Source: Pseudomonas versuta
GTDB lineage: Bacteria > Pseudomonadota > Gammaproteobacteria > Pseudomonadales > Pseudomonadaceae
Assembly (NCBI RefSeq): GCF_001294575.1
Contig: NZ_CP012676.1
Coordinates: 1,116,001 to 1,180,000 of the forward strand
DNA length: 64,000 nucleotides
Direction: 5' to 3'
The notes under the pieces are model-generated. The model made no database searches. It was not told where the DNA came from and saw only the letters and a program-made list of their open reading frames with translations. The position numbers and the translations under genes were made by a program. This document shows, one piece after another, positions 1 to 9,955 of this stretch; the stretch's first letter is position 1, and every line of letters begins with the position of its first letter.

Positions 1-462
1 GGTCTTGCGCTTCATGATCGTGCCGAAAAACACGATGGCATAAGCGACCCAGACGATGGTGATCAGGATATCGATCGGCCACTCAAGCTCGGCGTATTCC
101 TTGGAGCTGGTGTAGCCCAGCGGCAGGCTGATGGCAGCCAGCAAAATCACCAGTTGCCAACCCCAAAAGGTAAACATGGCGATCTTCGGCGCGAACAGCG
201 TTGCCTGGCAGGTACGTTGTACCGAGTAAAAGGAGGATGCAAACAATGCACAACCGCCAAAGGCGAAGATCACCGCGTTGGTGTGCAAAGGGCGCAGGCG
301 CCCGAAACTGGTCCATGGCAAATTGAAGTTAAGTTCTGGCCAGACCAGCTGCGCGGCGAGAAATACGCCGAGCCCCATACCGACGATGCCCCAAACCACC
401 GTCATAATGGCAAATTGGCGGACCACCTTGTAGTTGTAGGCAGTACTTGTAGAAGTGTTCAT
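1..462 (-). CDS. ccoN: cbb3-type cytochrome c oxidase subunit I, N-terminal part
   Basis: This is the first 154 residues of the catalytic haem-copper subunit of cbb3 oxidase, the high-affinity terminal oxidase of the inner membrane that reduces O2 and pumps protons. The gene runs off the left edge without a stop. The protein opens [20 protein letters not shown] and shows three hydrophobic helices. The [12 protein letters not shown] segment near residue 60 carries the histidine that ligates low-spin haem in this family. The ATG at 462 is the only good start. An Anr-like box lies about 100 bp upstream inside the divergent hydrolase gene, fitting oxygen-limited expression. The family assignment is firm; which of the several Pseudomonas cbb3 isoforms it is cannot be decided here. 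Confidence 0.95.
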   Translation of the reverse strand, partial: MNTSTSTAYNYKVVRQFAIMTVVWGIVGMGLGVFLAAQLVWPELNFNLPWTSFGRLRPLHTNAVIFAFGGCALFASSFYSVQRTCQATLFAPKIAMFTFWGWQLVILLAAISLPLGYTSSKEYAELEWPIDILITIVWVAYAIVFFGTIMKRKT

Positions 463-535
463 GGTTCCCCATCCACGGTTCAGGCGAATACAAAGGCACG
501 CCTGGAGTTATAGGCAGACTAAAAGCGAGGCAAGC

Positions 536-1228
536 ATGGGCGTAGCAGGCAAGGCCGGTATTGACAGGGATCAATGGGCGCAATGCGTACAGGAGCAGGG
601 CTGGTTATGGAATCCGGCCTCGGACGAGGTGAAAAGCGCGCAACCGCAGACCTTGATCCTGGCCCATGGTGCGGGTGCTCCGATGGACAGTGCCTGGATG
701 ACCGGTATGGCTGAACGCCTTGCGGCACGAGGGGTGAACGTATTGCGCTTCGAGTTCCCGTACATGGCGCAACGCCGGCTCGATGGTGGCAAAAGGCCGC
801 CAAACCAACAGGCCAAATTGCTCGAATGTTGGCGCCAGGTGTATGCCGGGGTGCGACAGCATGTCGCCGGGCAAATTGCGATTGGCGGCAAGTCCATGGG
901 CGGGCGCATGGCCAGTCTGGTGGCTGATGAGTTGGGAGTTGATGCTCTGGTCTGTCTGGGCTACCCGTTTTACGCCTCCGGCAAACCGGAAAAACCGCGG
1001 GTGGCGCACTTGGCCGGGCTGCAGACAGCCACCCTGATCGTGCAGGGCGAACGCGATGCCCTGGGCAACCGGCAAGCCGTCGAGGCATACACGCTGGCGC
1101 CGGGCATTGAACTGCACTGGTTAGTGGCGGGGGATCACGATTTGAAGCCGCTCAAAGTATCGGGGTTTACCCATGAACAGCATCTGGACGCCGCTGCCGA
1201 CAAAATCGCGCAATGGCTCCCCCTGTAG
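536..1228 (+). CDS. alpha/beta-family hydrolase (KANL3/Tex30-like)
   Basis: A soluble alpha/beta hydrolase of 230 residues, the usual size for this small family; the substrate is unknown. The HGAGAPMDSAWM stretch near residue 43 is the oxyanion-loop region. GGKSMGGRMAS near residue 119 is the nucleophile elbow (G-x-S-x-G), and the late GDHDLKP supplies the likely catalytic His. I start at the ATG at 536, preceded by GCGAGG, rather than at the in-frame ATG at 455, which would overlap ccoN on the other strand and add 27 unlike residues. The stop codon TAG is formed by the first bases of a REPIN. It stands alone, divergent from ccoN. Confidence 0.8.
   Translation: MGVAGKAGIDRDQWAQCVQEQGWLWNPASDEVKSAQPQTLILAHGAGAPMDSAWMTGMAERLAARGVNVLRFEFPYMAQRRLDGGKRPPNQQAKLLECWRQVYAGVRQHVAGQIAIGGKSMGGRMASLVADELGVDALVCLGYPFYASGKPEKPRVAHLAGLQTATLIVQGERDALGNRQAVEAYTLAPGIELHWLVAGDHDLKPLKVSGFTHEQHLDAAADKIAQWLPL
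561..574 (-). promoter_or_regulatory. Anr/FNR box for ccoN
   Basis: TTGACAGGGATCAA fits the FNR/Anr palindrome TTGAY-N4-RTCAA. Its centre is about 105 bp from the ccoN ATG; if it acts from -41.5, transcription would begin near 526 and give a leader of about 64 nt. It lies inside the first codons of the divergent hydrolase gene. The motif is read directly; its role is inferred from the known Anr control of cbb3 oxidase in Pseudomonas. Confidence 0.65.
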
Positions 1229-1295
1229 GAGCGAGCTTGCTCGCGAGCTGTTCAATATGCCAGCGAAGAGCTCGCGAGCAAGCTCGCTCCTACAG
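1223..1295. repeat. REPIN (REP inverted pair, 'gtaggagcgagcttgctcgcgag' family)
   Basis: CTGTAGGAGCGAGCTTGCTC at the left is repeated in inverse orientation ending GCTCGCTCCTACAG at the right, with a short loop of about 20 bases. The two arms are nearly perfect. It sits between the convergent hydrolase and aer genes and supplies the hydrolase stop codon. Other members of the family are at 8322, 13428, 15451, 16300 and 30051. Confidence 0.9.
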
Positions 1296-1313
1296 GTAAA
1301 GGGGGGGCAGTGC

Positions 1314-2879
1314 TTAACGGTTGAACCGCTCCACCAGTGAATACTGGGTGTTTACGGTGCGGGTCAGTTCTTCGCTCAATAGCGCCGAATGCTGGGCCTG
1401 CTCTGAAGTCTGGTCCGCCAGGTCGGCAATGGTGCTGATGTTGCGGCTGATTTCTTCAGCCACTGCGCTTTGCTCTTCGGTGGCGGCCGCGATCTGGGTG
1501 GTCATGTCGGTGATATTGGCCACCGCTTCACTGATGCCCACCAGCGCCTTGTCCGCTTCCAGTACCCGGGCCACGCCTTCTTCAGCCTGACGATGCCCGG
1601 CATTCATGGTCTGTACGGCAGTGGCCGCCGTCTGCTGCAACTTGGCGATCAGGCCATGAATCTGTCCGGTCGACAGGCTGGTGCGTTGTGCCAGTTGACG
1701 CACTTCGTCAGCCACCACGGCAAAGCCCCGGCCCATCTCGCCGGCACGCGCGGCTTCGATGGCTGCGTTCAGGGCCAGCAGGTTGGTCTGGTCGGCAATG
1801 CCCTTGATCACGTCAACCACGCCGCCGATTTCATCGCTGTCTTTGGCCAGCTGAGTGACCGTTGCCCCGGTTTCACCGACCACGATGGACAAGCGTTCAA
1901 TCGCCTCGCGGGTTTCACCGGCGATGTCACGCCCGCGCCCTGTCAGGCGATTGGCCTCTTGAGTCGCGTCAGCCGTGCGCTGTACGTGGCTGGCCACTTC
2001 TTGCGTGGTGGCAGCCATCTGGTTAACGGCGGTGGCGACTTGTTCGGTTTCAACTCGCTGGCGCTCAAGCCCCTTAGAGCTGTTGTGTGCCAGTACATCG
2101 GCTTGACGGGCCTGCTCGCTTAAATGTTCGGCAGTGTCCTGCAGTCGGGTCAAACAGGTCTTCAGGCGCGCTTCCTGGCTCAGAATCGACATTTCCAGAC
2201 GCGCTTGCGGGCCACGGCTGTCGGTGTACATCTGGGCAATCAACGGGTCAGAGGTGGTTTGTTCGGCCAGGCGCAGCAAGCGCTTGATCCCGCGTTGTTG
2301 CCAGCCCAGGCCAAGCAACCCCAGCGGGATCGACAGCGCGGCCGCCAGGGCAAAGCCCCAGCTGGAGTTGAGCAGGGCGCCAATCATGAAACTCAGTTGG
2401 CTGACCAGAATGAAGGGCAGCCAGTCCTGCAGCACGGGGAGCCATTTATCGCGCTGTGGCACCGCCGACTTGCCGCGATTAAGGCGCGAATACAGAGCTT
2501 CGGCACGACGGATCTGTTCGCCGGTGGGCTTGACCCGGACCGACTCATAGCCCACCACTCGCTCATTCTCGAATACCGGGGTCACGTAAGCGTTGACCCA
2601 GTAATGGTCACCGTTGCGGCAACGGTTTTTCACAATGCCCATCCATGGCGCGCCTTTTTTCAAGGTGCTCCACATGTGTTCAAAGACGGGAGAAGGAACA
2701 TCCGGATGACGCACGAGGTTGTGCGGTGCGCGTATCAGCTCTTCACGCGAGAACCCGCTGATCTCGACAAAGGCATCGTTGCAATAGGTAATTACACCTT
2801 TGGCATCGGTGGTGGAAATCAACCGTTGTTGAGCGGGGAAAGTGCGTTCGCGTTGGGTGACGGGCTGGTTATTACGCAT
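1314..2879 (-). CDS. aer: PAS-domain methyl-accepting chemotaxis protein, aerotaxis receptor
   Basis: An energy/oxygen taxis receptor of 521 residues. The N-terminus [14 protein letters not shown] is characteristic of Pseudomonas Aer. A PAS domain (about residues 10-120, with [17 protein letters not shown]) would hold FAD. Two adjoining hydrophobic helices (about 155-195) anchor it in the inner membrane. The cytoplasmic signalling part contains the conserved hairpin tip with [16 protein letters not shown] near residue 370, which docks CheA/CheW. I start at the ATG at 2879 rather than an in-frame ATG 13 codons upstream, because homologues begin there. It is monocistronic, convergent with the hydrolase gene. 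Confidence 0.93.
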   Translation of the reverse strand: MRNNQPVTQRERTFPAQQRLISTTDAKGVITYCNDAFVEISGFSREELIRAPHNLVRHPDVPSPVFEHMWSTLKKGAPWMGIVKNRCRNGDHYWVNAYVTPVFENERVVGYESVRVKPTGEQIRRAEALYSRLNRGKSAVPQRDKWLPVLQDWLPFILVSQLSFMIGALLNSSWGFALAAALSIPLGLLGLGWQQRGIKRLLRLAEQTTSDPLIAQMYTDSRGPQARLEMSILSQEARLKTCLTRLQDTAEHLSEQARQADVLAHNSSKGLERQRVETEQVATAVNQMAATTQEVASHVQRTADATQEANRLTGRGRDIAGETREAIERLSIVVGETGATVTQLAKDSDEIGGVVDVIKGIADQTNLLALNAAIEAARAGEMGRGFAVVADEVRQLAQRTSLSTGQIHGLIAKLQQTAATAVQTMNAGHRQAEEGVARVLEADKALVGISEAVANITDMTTQIAAATEEQSAVAEEISRNISTIADLADQTSEQAQHSALLSEELTRTVNTQYSLVERFNR

Positions 2880-2946
2880 GTCGTATCTATCCGTAAGACT
2901 TTGACAGGCTGTCGGCACGCGCAGGGATTTGTTTAATTATTAATTC

Positions 2947-2979
2947 GGCTGCCGCAGGTGACCAGACACCCCGGCAGCC
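2947..2979 (-). terminator. possible stem-loop after the CPBP gene
   Basis: GGCTGCCG and CGGCAGCC form an 8-bp stem between the CPBP protease stop and the aer start. On the minus strand it is followed by an AT-rich stretch but not a clean T-run, so termination is only possible, not shown. Confidence 0.35.
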
Positions 2980-2987
2980 TTTGTGTA

Positions 2988-3779
2988 TCAGGGCGCCAGC
3001 ATCGGATAAGTGAAGAATACGAAGTGCAACAGGTTAAGCCCGAAGTGAGTGGCGATCGCCGCACTCAGGCCGCCGAAACGCCAGGCCAGGCCATAACCAA
3101 GGCCGGCAATACCCGACAGCAGTACCCAATGCCAGCCTGCGGCCATATGCGCCAGGCCGAACAATAGCGCAGCAATGACCAGTGCCAGTGTCTGGCCGTA
3201 GGGCAGCTGTTTAAACCAGCGACTCAAACTGCCCTGGATGTAGCCGCGAAACAGGGCTTCTTCGACCAGTGTTACCAGCAGTAAATTGTTCAGCACCCAG
3301 ATCCAGCCGTGTGCGGGCCATTTAGGGGCCCAGGTGATCATGCCCAGCAGCATCGCGCCGCCAAGCGCTGCAATTGCCACCAGTACCAGGGCCATCAACG
3401 TCGCGCCAAACGAGACTCGCCAGGAAAAGCGTGGCGCTATCCAGGGGCATACCAGTAATAGCCAGAAGCCAATCAGCGGCTTGTCCAGATTGAGGTACAA
3501 CGAGAAGGGCACGGCGTCCGGCGTCAGCCGTTCGGGGTTGATGGCGCGGCCATTATGGAAACCGGGTAGCCAGTGCAGCGCCAGTGCCAGGGCCAGCAAT
3601 ACAAACAGCGCGTGACCGGCATAGCGCAGCCATTGCTGGCGGTGCTGACGGGCTGCGAGCCCGGACAGAATCAGGGCAAACAACGCGATAAGAGCCTGGG
3701 CGCCCAATTGGCCGTAGCTCAGGGCAAGGCAGTAGCCGAGGGTAAGAAATGCCAGATAAGGCCATGGCAGAGCAATCAT
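2988..3779 (-). CDS. CPBP-family intramembrane glutamic protease
   Basis: An integral membrane protein of 263 residues with about eight hydrophobic segments and the three conserved motifs of the CPBP/Abi (Rce1-like) family. EEALFRGYIQG (EExxxR) comes first, then FGLAHM (FxxxH), then HFGLNL (HxxxN) near the C-terminus. In this family the glutamates and histidines form the catalytic site within the membrane. The substrate is not known. I chose the ATG at 3779, which starts directly with a hydrophobic helix; the upstream in-frame extension to 3902 runs through the terminator and is unlikely. It lies downstream of acnA on the same strand but is separated from it by a terminator. Confidence 0.88.
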   Translation of the reverse strand: MIALPWPYLAFLTLGYCLALSYGQLGAQALIALFALILSGLAARQHRQQWLRYAGHALFVLLALALALHWLPGFHNGRAINPERLTPDAVPFSLYLNLDKPLIGFWLLLVCPWIAPRFSWRVSFGATLMALVLVAIAALGGAMLLGMITWAPKWPAHGWIWVLNNLLLVTLVEEALFRGYIQGSLSRWFKQLPYGQTLALVIAALLFGLAHMAAGWHWVLLSGIAGLGYGLAWRFGGLSAAIATHFGLNLLHFVFFTYPMLAP

Positions 3780-3798
3780 GAAAATCCTTGGAATCGTT

Positions 3799-3829
3799 AA
3801 AAAAAACGCCCCGAATGCATGTCGGGGCG
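3799..3829 (-). terminator. rho-independent terminator of acnA
   Basis: CGCCCCGA and TCGGGGCG form a perfect stem around TGCAT, followed on the minus strand by eight T residues. It lies about 180 bp beyond the acnA stop and just before the CPBP gene. Confidence 0.85.
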
Positions 3830-3936
3830 CGTCAGTATAACAATACAGATGCAAAAGATTCTCAACGCAAATTCCGTGATCCGAGCCCGGCCCGGAACAC
3901 ACCGGGTGGATACGATCTCACTGACACCCCATCACC

Positions 3937-3998
3937 CGTAGGAGCGAGCTTGCCTCGCGAGCCTTTCAGCGCGCCCCGCAACAGCTCGATCCCACAGG
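3937..3998. repeat. degenerate REPIN
   Basis: The left arm CCGTAGGAGCGAGCTTGCCT matches the common REP core, but the right arm (CAACAGCTCGATCCCACAGG) is eroded, so the pair no longer folds well. It lies downstream of acnA. Confidence 0.6.
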
Positions 3999-4011
3999 TA
4001 TTCAGCCAGTT

Positions 4012-6753
4012 TCAGGAGGCAATCAACTGCCGCAATACATAGTGCAGAATCCCGCCCGCCTTGAAGTACTCGACCTCATTCAGGGTATCGATCCGGCACA
4101 GCACCTCGACTTTCTCCTGTTGACCATCCTCACGGGTGATGACCAGCGTCAGGTTCATCCTTGGTTGCAGTTCGGCACCGGTCAGCCCCAGGATATCCAG
4201 AGTCTCCTTGCCGGTGAGCTTCAGGTTCTTGCGGTTCTGATCCAGTTTGAATTGCAGCGGCAGCACGCCCATGCCCACCAGGTTCGAGCGATGGATGCGC
4301 TCAAAACTCTCGGCAATCACCGCTTTGACCCCCAGCAGGTTCGTGCCTTTGGCGGCCCAGTCACGGCTGGAGCCGGTGCCGTACTCCTGGCCGGCAATCA
4401 CCACCAGGGGAGTGCCCGATGCCTGATAGCGCATCGCTGCATCATAGATCGGCAGTTTTTCGCCACTCGGAATGTAGATCGTGTTGCCACCTTCTTCGCC
4501 GCCGAGCATCTCGTTGCGAATCCGGATGTTGGCAAACGTGCCGCGCATCATCACTTCGTGGTTACCGCGCCGCGAACCATAGGAGTTGAAGTCCCGTGGT
4601 TCGACGCCTTTCTCGCGCAGATAGCGCCCGGCCGGGCTGTCGACCTTGATATTGCCGGCAGGGGAAATGTGGTCTGTGGTCACCGAATCGCCGAGCAACG
4701 CCAGCACGCGCGCGCCCTTGACGTCCTTGATCACCGGTAACGGGCCACCAATGTCATCGAAGAAGGGTGGATGCTGGATGTAGGTCGAATCTTTCTGCCA
4801 GACATAAGTCGCCGCCTGTGGCACCTCGATGGCCTGCCATTGTTCGTCACCGGCAAATACCTCGGCGTACTCCTTGTGGAACATGGCGGTCGTCACCTGT
4901 GCTACGGCATCGGCGATTTCTTTCTGGCTGGGCCAGATATCGCGCAGGTACACCGGTTTGCTGTCTTTGCCGATGCCCAGCGGTTCAGTGCTGATATCAA
5001 TGCGCACGCTGCCGGCCAGGGCATAGGCCACAACCAGCGGCGGCGAAGCCAGCCAGTTGGTTTTCACCAGTGGGTGCACGCGCCCTTCAAAGTTGCGGTT
5101 GCCCGAGAGCACCGAAGCCACGGTCAGATCAGACTGGGTGATGGCTTTTTCAATCGGCTCGGGCAACGGCCCGGAGTTGCCGATGCACGTGGTGCAGCCG
5201 TAGCCGACCAGCGCAAAGCCCAGCTGGTCGAGGTACTGGGTCAGACCTGCGGCCTTGTAGTAGTCAGTCACCACCTTGGAGCCAGGGGCCAGCGACGTTT
5301 TCACCCACGGCTGGCTTTTCAGGCCTTTTTCGACCGCTTTTTTGGCCACCAGCCCGGCAGCCATCATCACACTCGGGTTGGAGGTGTTGGTACACGAGGT
5401 AATGGCCGCGATCACCACGGCACCGTTTTTCAGGCGATAAGTCTGCCCTTCAACGCTGTAGTCCACTTCACCGATCAGGTCGGCATTGCCCACGGCCACG
5501 CCACCGCCGCCTTCACTTTCAAGACGGCCTTCTTCTTTGTTGGTCGGTTTGAATTGCAGGCTCATGAAATCGTTAAATGCCTGCCCTACATTGGGCAGTG
5601 ACACCCGGTCTTGTGGGCGCTTGGGCCCGGCAAGGCTGGCTTCGACGCTGCCCATGTCGAGTTCCAGGGTTTCGCTGAAGACCGGTTCCTGGCCTGGCAT
5701 ACGCCACAGTCCCTGCTCTTTGCAGTAGGCCTCGACCAATTTGACCGCAGCCTCGGGCCGCCCGGACAAACGCAGATAATCCAGGGTGATCTGATCGACC
5801 GGGAAAAACCCGCAAGTGGCGCCATACTCCGGTGCCATGTTGGCAATGGTGGCGCGGTCAGCCAGTGGCAGATCCGCCAGGCCGTCGCCGAAAAACTCGA
5901 CGAACTTGCCGACAACGCCCTTGCTGCGCAGCATTTGCGTCACCGTCAGCACCAGGTCGGTGGCGGTGATGCCTTCTTTTAGTTTGCCGCTGAGTTTAAA
6001 ACCCACCACTTCCGGGATCAGCATCGACACTGGCTGGCCGAGCATCGCGGCTTCGGCTTCAATGCCGCCCACGCCCCAGCCCAGGACACCCAGGCCATTA
6101 ATCATGGTGGTGTGGGAGTCGGTACCGACCAGTGTGTCGGGGAACGCGTAAGTCCGGCCGTCTTCGTCCTTGGTCCAGACTGTCCGTCCCAGGTACTCCA
6201 GGTTTACCTGATGGCAAATCCCGGTACCGGGCGGCACGACGCTGAAGTTGTCAAAGGCATCCTGGCCCCAGCGCAGGAATGCATAACGTTCACCGTTGCG
6301 TTCCATCTCAATATCAACGTTTTGTTCAAAGGCGTCCGGGCTGGCGAATTTGTCGACCATTACCGAGTGGTCGATCACCAGGTCTACCGGGGACAGCGGA
6401 TTGATTCGTTGCGGATCGCCGCCGGCCTTGGCCATCGCCGCGCGCATGGCGGCCAGGTCGACCACGGCCGGCACGCCGGTAAAGTCCTGCATCAATACCC
6501 GGGCCGGGCGGTACTGGATTTCCCGGTCGCTGCGCCGTTCCTTGAGCCAGGCGGCCAGCGCCTTGAGGTCCGGCGCGGTGACGGTCTTGCCGTCTTCCCA
6601 GCGCAGCAGGTTTTCCAGCAATACTTTGAGCGACATGGGCAGCCGGCTTAAATCGCCCAGTGATCTGGCGGCAAGGGGCAAGCTGAAATAGTGATAAGTC
6701 TTGTCGTCGACTTTTAGTGTGGCGAGGGTGTTCAGGCTATCAAGGGAGGACAT
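4012..6753 (-). CDS. acnA: aconitate hydratase A
   Basis: Aconitase A interconverts citrate and isocitrate in the TCA cycle using a [4Fe-4S] cluster; at 913 residues it has the usual AcnA/IRP-like length. The three cluster cysteines are visible: [11 protein letters not shown] near residue 455 carries the first, and [12 protein letters not shown] near residue 525 the other two. The swivel-domain motif [14 protein letters not shown] lies near residue 790. The start at 6753 has an AGGAG sequence just upstream; an in-frame ATG eight codons earlier would place the ribosome-binding site inside the gene. A strong terminator follows at 3799. The gene is divergent from rlmM with a 215-bp intergenic region. 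Confidence 0.97.
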   Translation of the reverse strand: MSSLDSLNTLATLKVDDKTYHYFSLPLAARSLGDLSRLPMSLKVLLENLLRWEDGKTVTAPDLKALAAWLKERRSDREIQYRPARVLMQDFTGVPAVVDLAAMRAAMAKAGGDPQRINPLSPVDLVIDHSVMVDKFASPDAFEQNVDIEMERNGERYAFLRWGQDAFDNFSVVPPGTGICHQVNLEYLGRTVWTKDEDGRTYAFPDTLVGTDSHTTMINGLGVLGWGVGGIEAEAAMLGQPVSMLIPEVVGFKLSGKLKEGITATDLVLTVTQMLRSKGVVGKFVEFFGDGLADLPLADRATIANMAPEYGATCGFFPVDQITLDYLRLSGRPEAAVKLVEAYCKEQGLWRMPGQEPVFSETLELDMGSVEASLAGPKRPQDRVSLPNVGQAFNDFMSLQFKPTNKEEGRLESEGGGGVAVGNADLIGEVDYSVEGQTYRLKNGAVVIAAITSCTNTSNPSVMMAAGLVAKKAVEKGLKSQPWVKTSLAPGSKVVTDYYKAAGLTQYLDQLGFALVGYGCTTCIGNSGPLPEPIEKAITQSDLTVASVLSGNRNFEGRVHPLVKTNWLASPPLVVAYALAGSVRIDISTEPLGIGKDSKPVYLRDIWPSQKEIADAVAQVTTAMFHKEYAEVFAGDEQWQAIEVPQAATYVWQKDSTYIQHPPFFDDIGGPLPVIKDVKGARVLALLGDSVTTDHISPAGNIKVDSPAGRYLREKGVEPRDFNSYGSRRGNHEVMMRGTFANIRIRNEMLGGEEGGNTIYIPSGEKLPIYDAAMRYQASGTPLVVIAGQEYGTGSSRDWAAKGTNLLGVKAVIAESFERIHRSNLVGMGVLPLQFKLDQNRKNLKLTGKETLDILGLTGAELQPRMNLTLVITREDGQQEKVEVLCRIDTLNEVEYFKAGGILHYVLRQLIAS

Positions 6754-6968
6754 GAAATGACTCCTTTTGACCCGCACGGTACGGATCGTGTGGAACGAGC
6801 AGAGCTTCTAACGTAGCCCTGAATCATTGATCTGGCTAATAACTGGACTGTCTATAAGGGTTCAAGGTTCCGAACTCAGTTATCATGCTGGCCTTTTCGT
6901 GACAGTCCTTGCTCCAAATCAAGGATGCGCAGCCGGCCAATTCCCGCCTGCTGCCCAGGAGTAATTCA

Positions 6969-8045
6969 ATGAACACCGTTTTTATGCATTGCCGGCCCGG
7001 TTTTGAAGGCGAAGTCTGCTCCGAAATCGCCGAGCATGCTGCCCGCCTCAATGTCTCTGGTTATGCCAAGGCCAAGCCAAGCAGTGCCTGTGCCGAATTT
7101 GTCTGTACTCAAGAAGGCGGCGCCGAACGCCTGATGCGCGGCTTGCGTTTTGTCGAACTGATTTTCCCGCGTCAGTGGGCCCGGGGCGGTTTTATCGAAC
7201 TGCCGGAAACCGACCGGATCAGCGTCATTCTTCAGCACATGGCCGACTTTCCGGTCTGTGGCAGCCTGTGGCTGGAAATGGTCGACACCAATGACGGCAA
7301 AGAGCTGTCCAACTTCTGCAAGAAGTTCGATGCCCATTTGCGCAAGGCCCTGATCAAGGCCGGCAAGCTGGTAGAGGACGATGAGCTCAAGCCGCGGTTG
7401 CTGCTGACCGTTAAAAGTGGTCGCGAACTGTTCCTCGGCCTGGCCGAGTCGAACAACTGCGCCATGTGGCCAATGGGCATCCCGCGGTTGAAATTCCCCC
7501 GTGAGGCGCCGAGCCGTTCGACCCTCAAACTGGAAGAGGCGTGGCATCATTTTATCCCCCGTGACCAGTGGGATGAGCGCCTGCACAGTGACATGACCGG
7601 AGTTGACCTTGGCGCTGCGCCCGGTGGCTGGACCTGGCAGCTGGTCAATCGCGGCATGATCGTTACCGCCATCGACAACGGCCCGATGGCCGAAAGCCTG
7701 ATGGACACCGGTTTGGTGCAGCACTTGATGGCGGATGGTTTTACCTTCAAGCCCAAGCAGCCAGTGGACTGGATGGTCTGCGACATCGTGGAAAAGCCTG
7801 CCCGCAATGCGGCGATGCTTGAAGAGTGGATCGGCGAAGGTCACTGTCGCGAAGCGGTGGTCAACTTGAAATTGCCGATGAAACAGCGTTATGCCGAAGT
7901 GCGGCGCTTGCTTGATCGCATTGCTGACGGTTTCAAGGAGCGCGGTATCCAGGTCGAAATTGGCTGCAAGCAGCTGTACCACGACCGCGAAGAAGTGACC
8001 TGCCATTTGCGTCGACTGGACGTGAAAAAAACCAAATCCCGTTGA
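6969..8045 (+). CDS. rlmM: 23S rRNA 2'-O-ribose C2498 methyltransferase
   Basis: RlmM methylates the ribose of C2498 in the peptidyl-transferase loop of 23S rRNA before the subunit matures. The protein has 358 residues, normal for the family. The N-terminal [15 protein letters not shown] is typical. A THUMP-like region covers the first 100 residues or so, and the SAM site [11 protein letters not shown] lies near residue 215. The C-terminal FTSJ-type fold carries CDIVEKP and NLKLPMK, which give the Asp and Lys of the K-D-K-E set. I start at 6969; the in-frame extension to 6909 has no good ribosome-binding site. tusA follows after 14 bp, so the two are probably co-transcribed. Confidence 0.95.
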   Translation: MNTVFMHCRPGFEGEVCSEIAEHAARLNVSGYAKAKPSSACAEFVCTQEGGAERLMRGLRFVELIFPRQWARGGFIELPETDRISVILQHMADFPVCGSLWLEMVDTNDGKELSNFCKKFDAHLRKALIKAGKLVEDDELKPRLLLTVKSGRELFLGLAESNNCAMWPMGIPRLKFPREAPSRSTLKLEEAWHHFIPRDQWDERLHSDMTGVDLGAAPGGWTWQLVNRGMIVTAIDNGPMAESLMDTGLVQHLMADGFTFKPKQPVDWMVCDIVEKPARNAAMLEEWIGEGHCREAVVNLKLPMKQRYAEVRRLLDRIADGFKERGIQVEIGCKQLYHDREEVTCHLRRLDVKKTKSR

Positions 8046-8059
8046 TTCAGGAGTTACTG

Positions 8060-8308
8060 ATGAGTTTTGCTGATTTGCCGGTTGACGGCACGCTGGACGC
8101 CACCGGGCTCAACTGCCCTGAGCCGGTGATGATGCTGCACCAGCACATTCGCGACCTGGCACCGGGCGGCTTGCTGAAGGTCATCGCCACGGACCCCTCG
8201 ACCCGGCGTGACATCCCCAAGTTCTGCGTGTTTCTGGACCATGAACTGGTGGGGCAGCAGGAAGAGGCGGGCACCTACCTGTACTGGATTCGCAAGAAGC
8301 AGGATTAA
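8060..8308 (+). CDS. tusA: sulfurtransferase TusA
   Basis: A small cytoplasmic sulfur carrier of 82 residues that accepts persulfide sulfur from IscS and hands it to the TusBCD relay for 2-thiouridine synthesis in tRNA. The conserved active-site motif NCPEPVMML is present near residue 20, with the acceptor cysteine. [10 protein letters not shown] and the C-terminal sheet are typical of the family. Start at 8060 follows CAGGAG with good spacing. It sits immediately after rlmM, so the pair encodes two RNA-modification functions. Confidence 0.94.
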   Translation: MSFADLPVDGTLDATGLNCPEPVMMLHQHIRDLAPGGLLKVIATDPSTRRDIPKFCVFLDHELVGQQEEAGTYLYWIRKKQD

Positions 8309-8321
8309 ACAAGCCTAACCC

Positions 8322-8388
8322 CTGTAGGAGCGAGCTTGCTCGCGAGCCGTTCAATGCGAAGAGCTCGCGAGACAAGCTCGCTCCTGCG
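8322..8388. repeat. REPIN
   Basis: Left arm CTGTAGGAGCGAGCTTGCTC, right arm GACAAGCTCGCTCCTGCG, short loop. It lies between convergent tusA and the MATE gene; the right arm has one inserted A and a T-to-G change near its end. Confidence 0.85.
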
Positions 8389-8396
8389 GTGTGTGT

Positions 8397-9791
8397 TTAT
8401 GCCATGCGAATCCGTTTTTTGGCGCTGCGGGTCAGGCGTACGCTGAGCATCAGCGCTGCGCAGGTAAGCCCCACGATCAAGCCTTGCCACAGCCCGCTCG
8501 GACCATTGGCCGGGCCTAACCAGTCCGTCAGCCCCAGCGCGTAACCCACCGGCAAGCCAATTCCCCAATACGCAAACAGGGTCAGGATCATCGTCACCCG
8601 CGTGTCCTGGTAGCCGCGCAACGCGCCTGCGGCAGTCACTTGGATTACATCCGAGAACTGGTACAGGGCCGCAAACATCAGCAGCATGGTCGCCACTTCG
8701 ATCACCATCGGGTCGGCCGTGTAAACAGTGGCAATCTGCTGACGCAGCAACAGAATCAAACTGGCTGACATGCACGCCCATACGAGTGCCGTGCCCATGC
8801 CCACACCCGCAACAAAGCGTGCTTCGCGCGGTTGCTGGCGGCCCAGGGCCTGCCCCACGCGTACGGTAATTGCCATGCCCAGGGAGTAGGGGATCATAAA
8901 CACCAGCGAGCTGAAGTTCAGGGCGATTTGATGGCCTGCGACCACCGTTGCCCCGAGGCTGCCAATCAACAGCGCGATCACCGCAAAAATGCTCGACTCG
9001 GCAAATACCGCAATGCCGATCGGTAGCCCCACACTCAGCAAGCGCTTGATGATTGCCCACTGCGGCCATTCAAAATGGCTGTACACCCGGCTCGACTGGT
9101 AGATCGCACCGCGCCAGGTCCAGGCCACCATGCCCAGCGCCATGAACCACATCACAATGGCTGTCGCCCAGCCACAGCCCACGCCGCCCATGGCCGGGAC
9201 ACCCAAATGCCCATAAATGAATACGTAGTTGATCGGGATGTTGAGCGCCAGCGCACACAACCCCAGCACCATGCTTGGGCGCGTCCGGCCCAGGCCATCG
9301 CTGAAGTTGCGCAACACGCAATACAGTCCCACCGCCGGCATGCCGCTGGCGATCCCGTGCAAGTAGCCCATGCACGGCTCAATAAGGTCCGGGGCGACGT
9401 TCATCAGGTGCAGCAGCGGCTCTGCCGCCAGCAGGACAAATGCCGCGCACAGCCCGGTGATCAGCGCGAGCCACAGGGCCTGGCGCACGATCGGGCCGAT
9501 TTCCTGGTGACTGTTGGCGCCAAAGCGCTGGGCGACTTTGGGCGTGGTCGCCAGCAGGATCCCTGACATCAACAAAAACACCGGTATCCAGATGGAGTTG
9601 CCCAGTGCCACGGCCGCCAGGTCACGGGGCCCGACACGTCCCGCCATGACAGCATCGACAAAGCCCATGGCCGTGGTGGCGACCTGGGAGATGATGATTG
9701 GAAATGCCAGCCCCAATAGCGCACGCACTTCGGTGCGGACCCGTGCCGGACGGCTGACAGGGGTAGGGGGGGTATCAATGACAGAGTTCAC
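8397..9791 (-). CDS. MATE family efflux transporter (NorM-like)
   Basis: An inner-membrane multidrug/toxin extruder of 464 residues with twelve hydrophobic segments, matching MATE length. The N-terminal region has the conserved LAFPIIISQVATTAMGFVD pattern and MAGRVGPRDLAAVALGNS near residue 45, a NorM hallmark. Members exchange cationic drugs or flavins for Na+ or H+. The start is uncertain. I prefer the GTG at 9791 because homologous proteins begin about there (VNSVIDTPP), but no strong ribosome-binding site is seen; an ATG at 9857 would add 22 unlike residues. It is divergent from pdxB. Confidence 0.88.
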   Translation of the reverse strand: MNSVIDTPPTPVSRPARVRTEVRALLGLAFPIIISQVATTAMGFVDAVMAGRVGPRDLAAVALGNSIWIPVFLLMSGILLATTPKVAQRFGANSHQEIGPIVRQALWLALITGLCAAFVLLAAEPLLHLMNVAPDLIEPCMGYLHGIASGMPAVGLYCVLRNFSDGLGRTRPSMVLGLCALALNIPINYVFIYGHLGVPAMGGVGCGWATAIVMWFMALGMVAWTWRGAIYQSSRVYSHFEWPQWAIIKRLLSVGLPIGIAVFAESSIFAVIALLIGSLGATVVAGHQIALNFSSLVFMIPYSLGMAITVRVGQALGRQQPREARFVAGVGMGTALVWACMSASLILLLRQQIATVYTADPMVIEVATMLLMFAALYQFSDVIQVTAAGALRGYQDTRVTMILTLFAYWGIGLPVGYALGLTDWLGPANGPSGLWQGLIVGLTCAALMLSVRLTRSAKKRIRMA

Positions 9792-9955
9792 AAGCGTGCA
9801 TCCACAGTGTTTAAAGCGCAAAGCCGGCGATTGTACGCTTGCCCCCTGTGGGCGCAAAACCTTGAGTTGTACGGGCTTTGTAAGCGTATGCCACGGTCCG
9901 CTGGCTCATTCATTGTTACAACGCCTACACTGCCACTCCGCCAAAGGAGCCTGCC

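Noticed and set aside
4771..5601. Long open frame on the plus strand inside acnA
   Set aside because: It is a shadow of the acnA codon pattern in GC-rich DNA, with no domain, start signal or neighbour logic.
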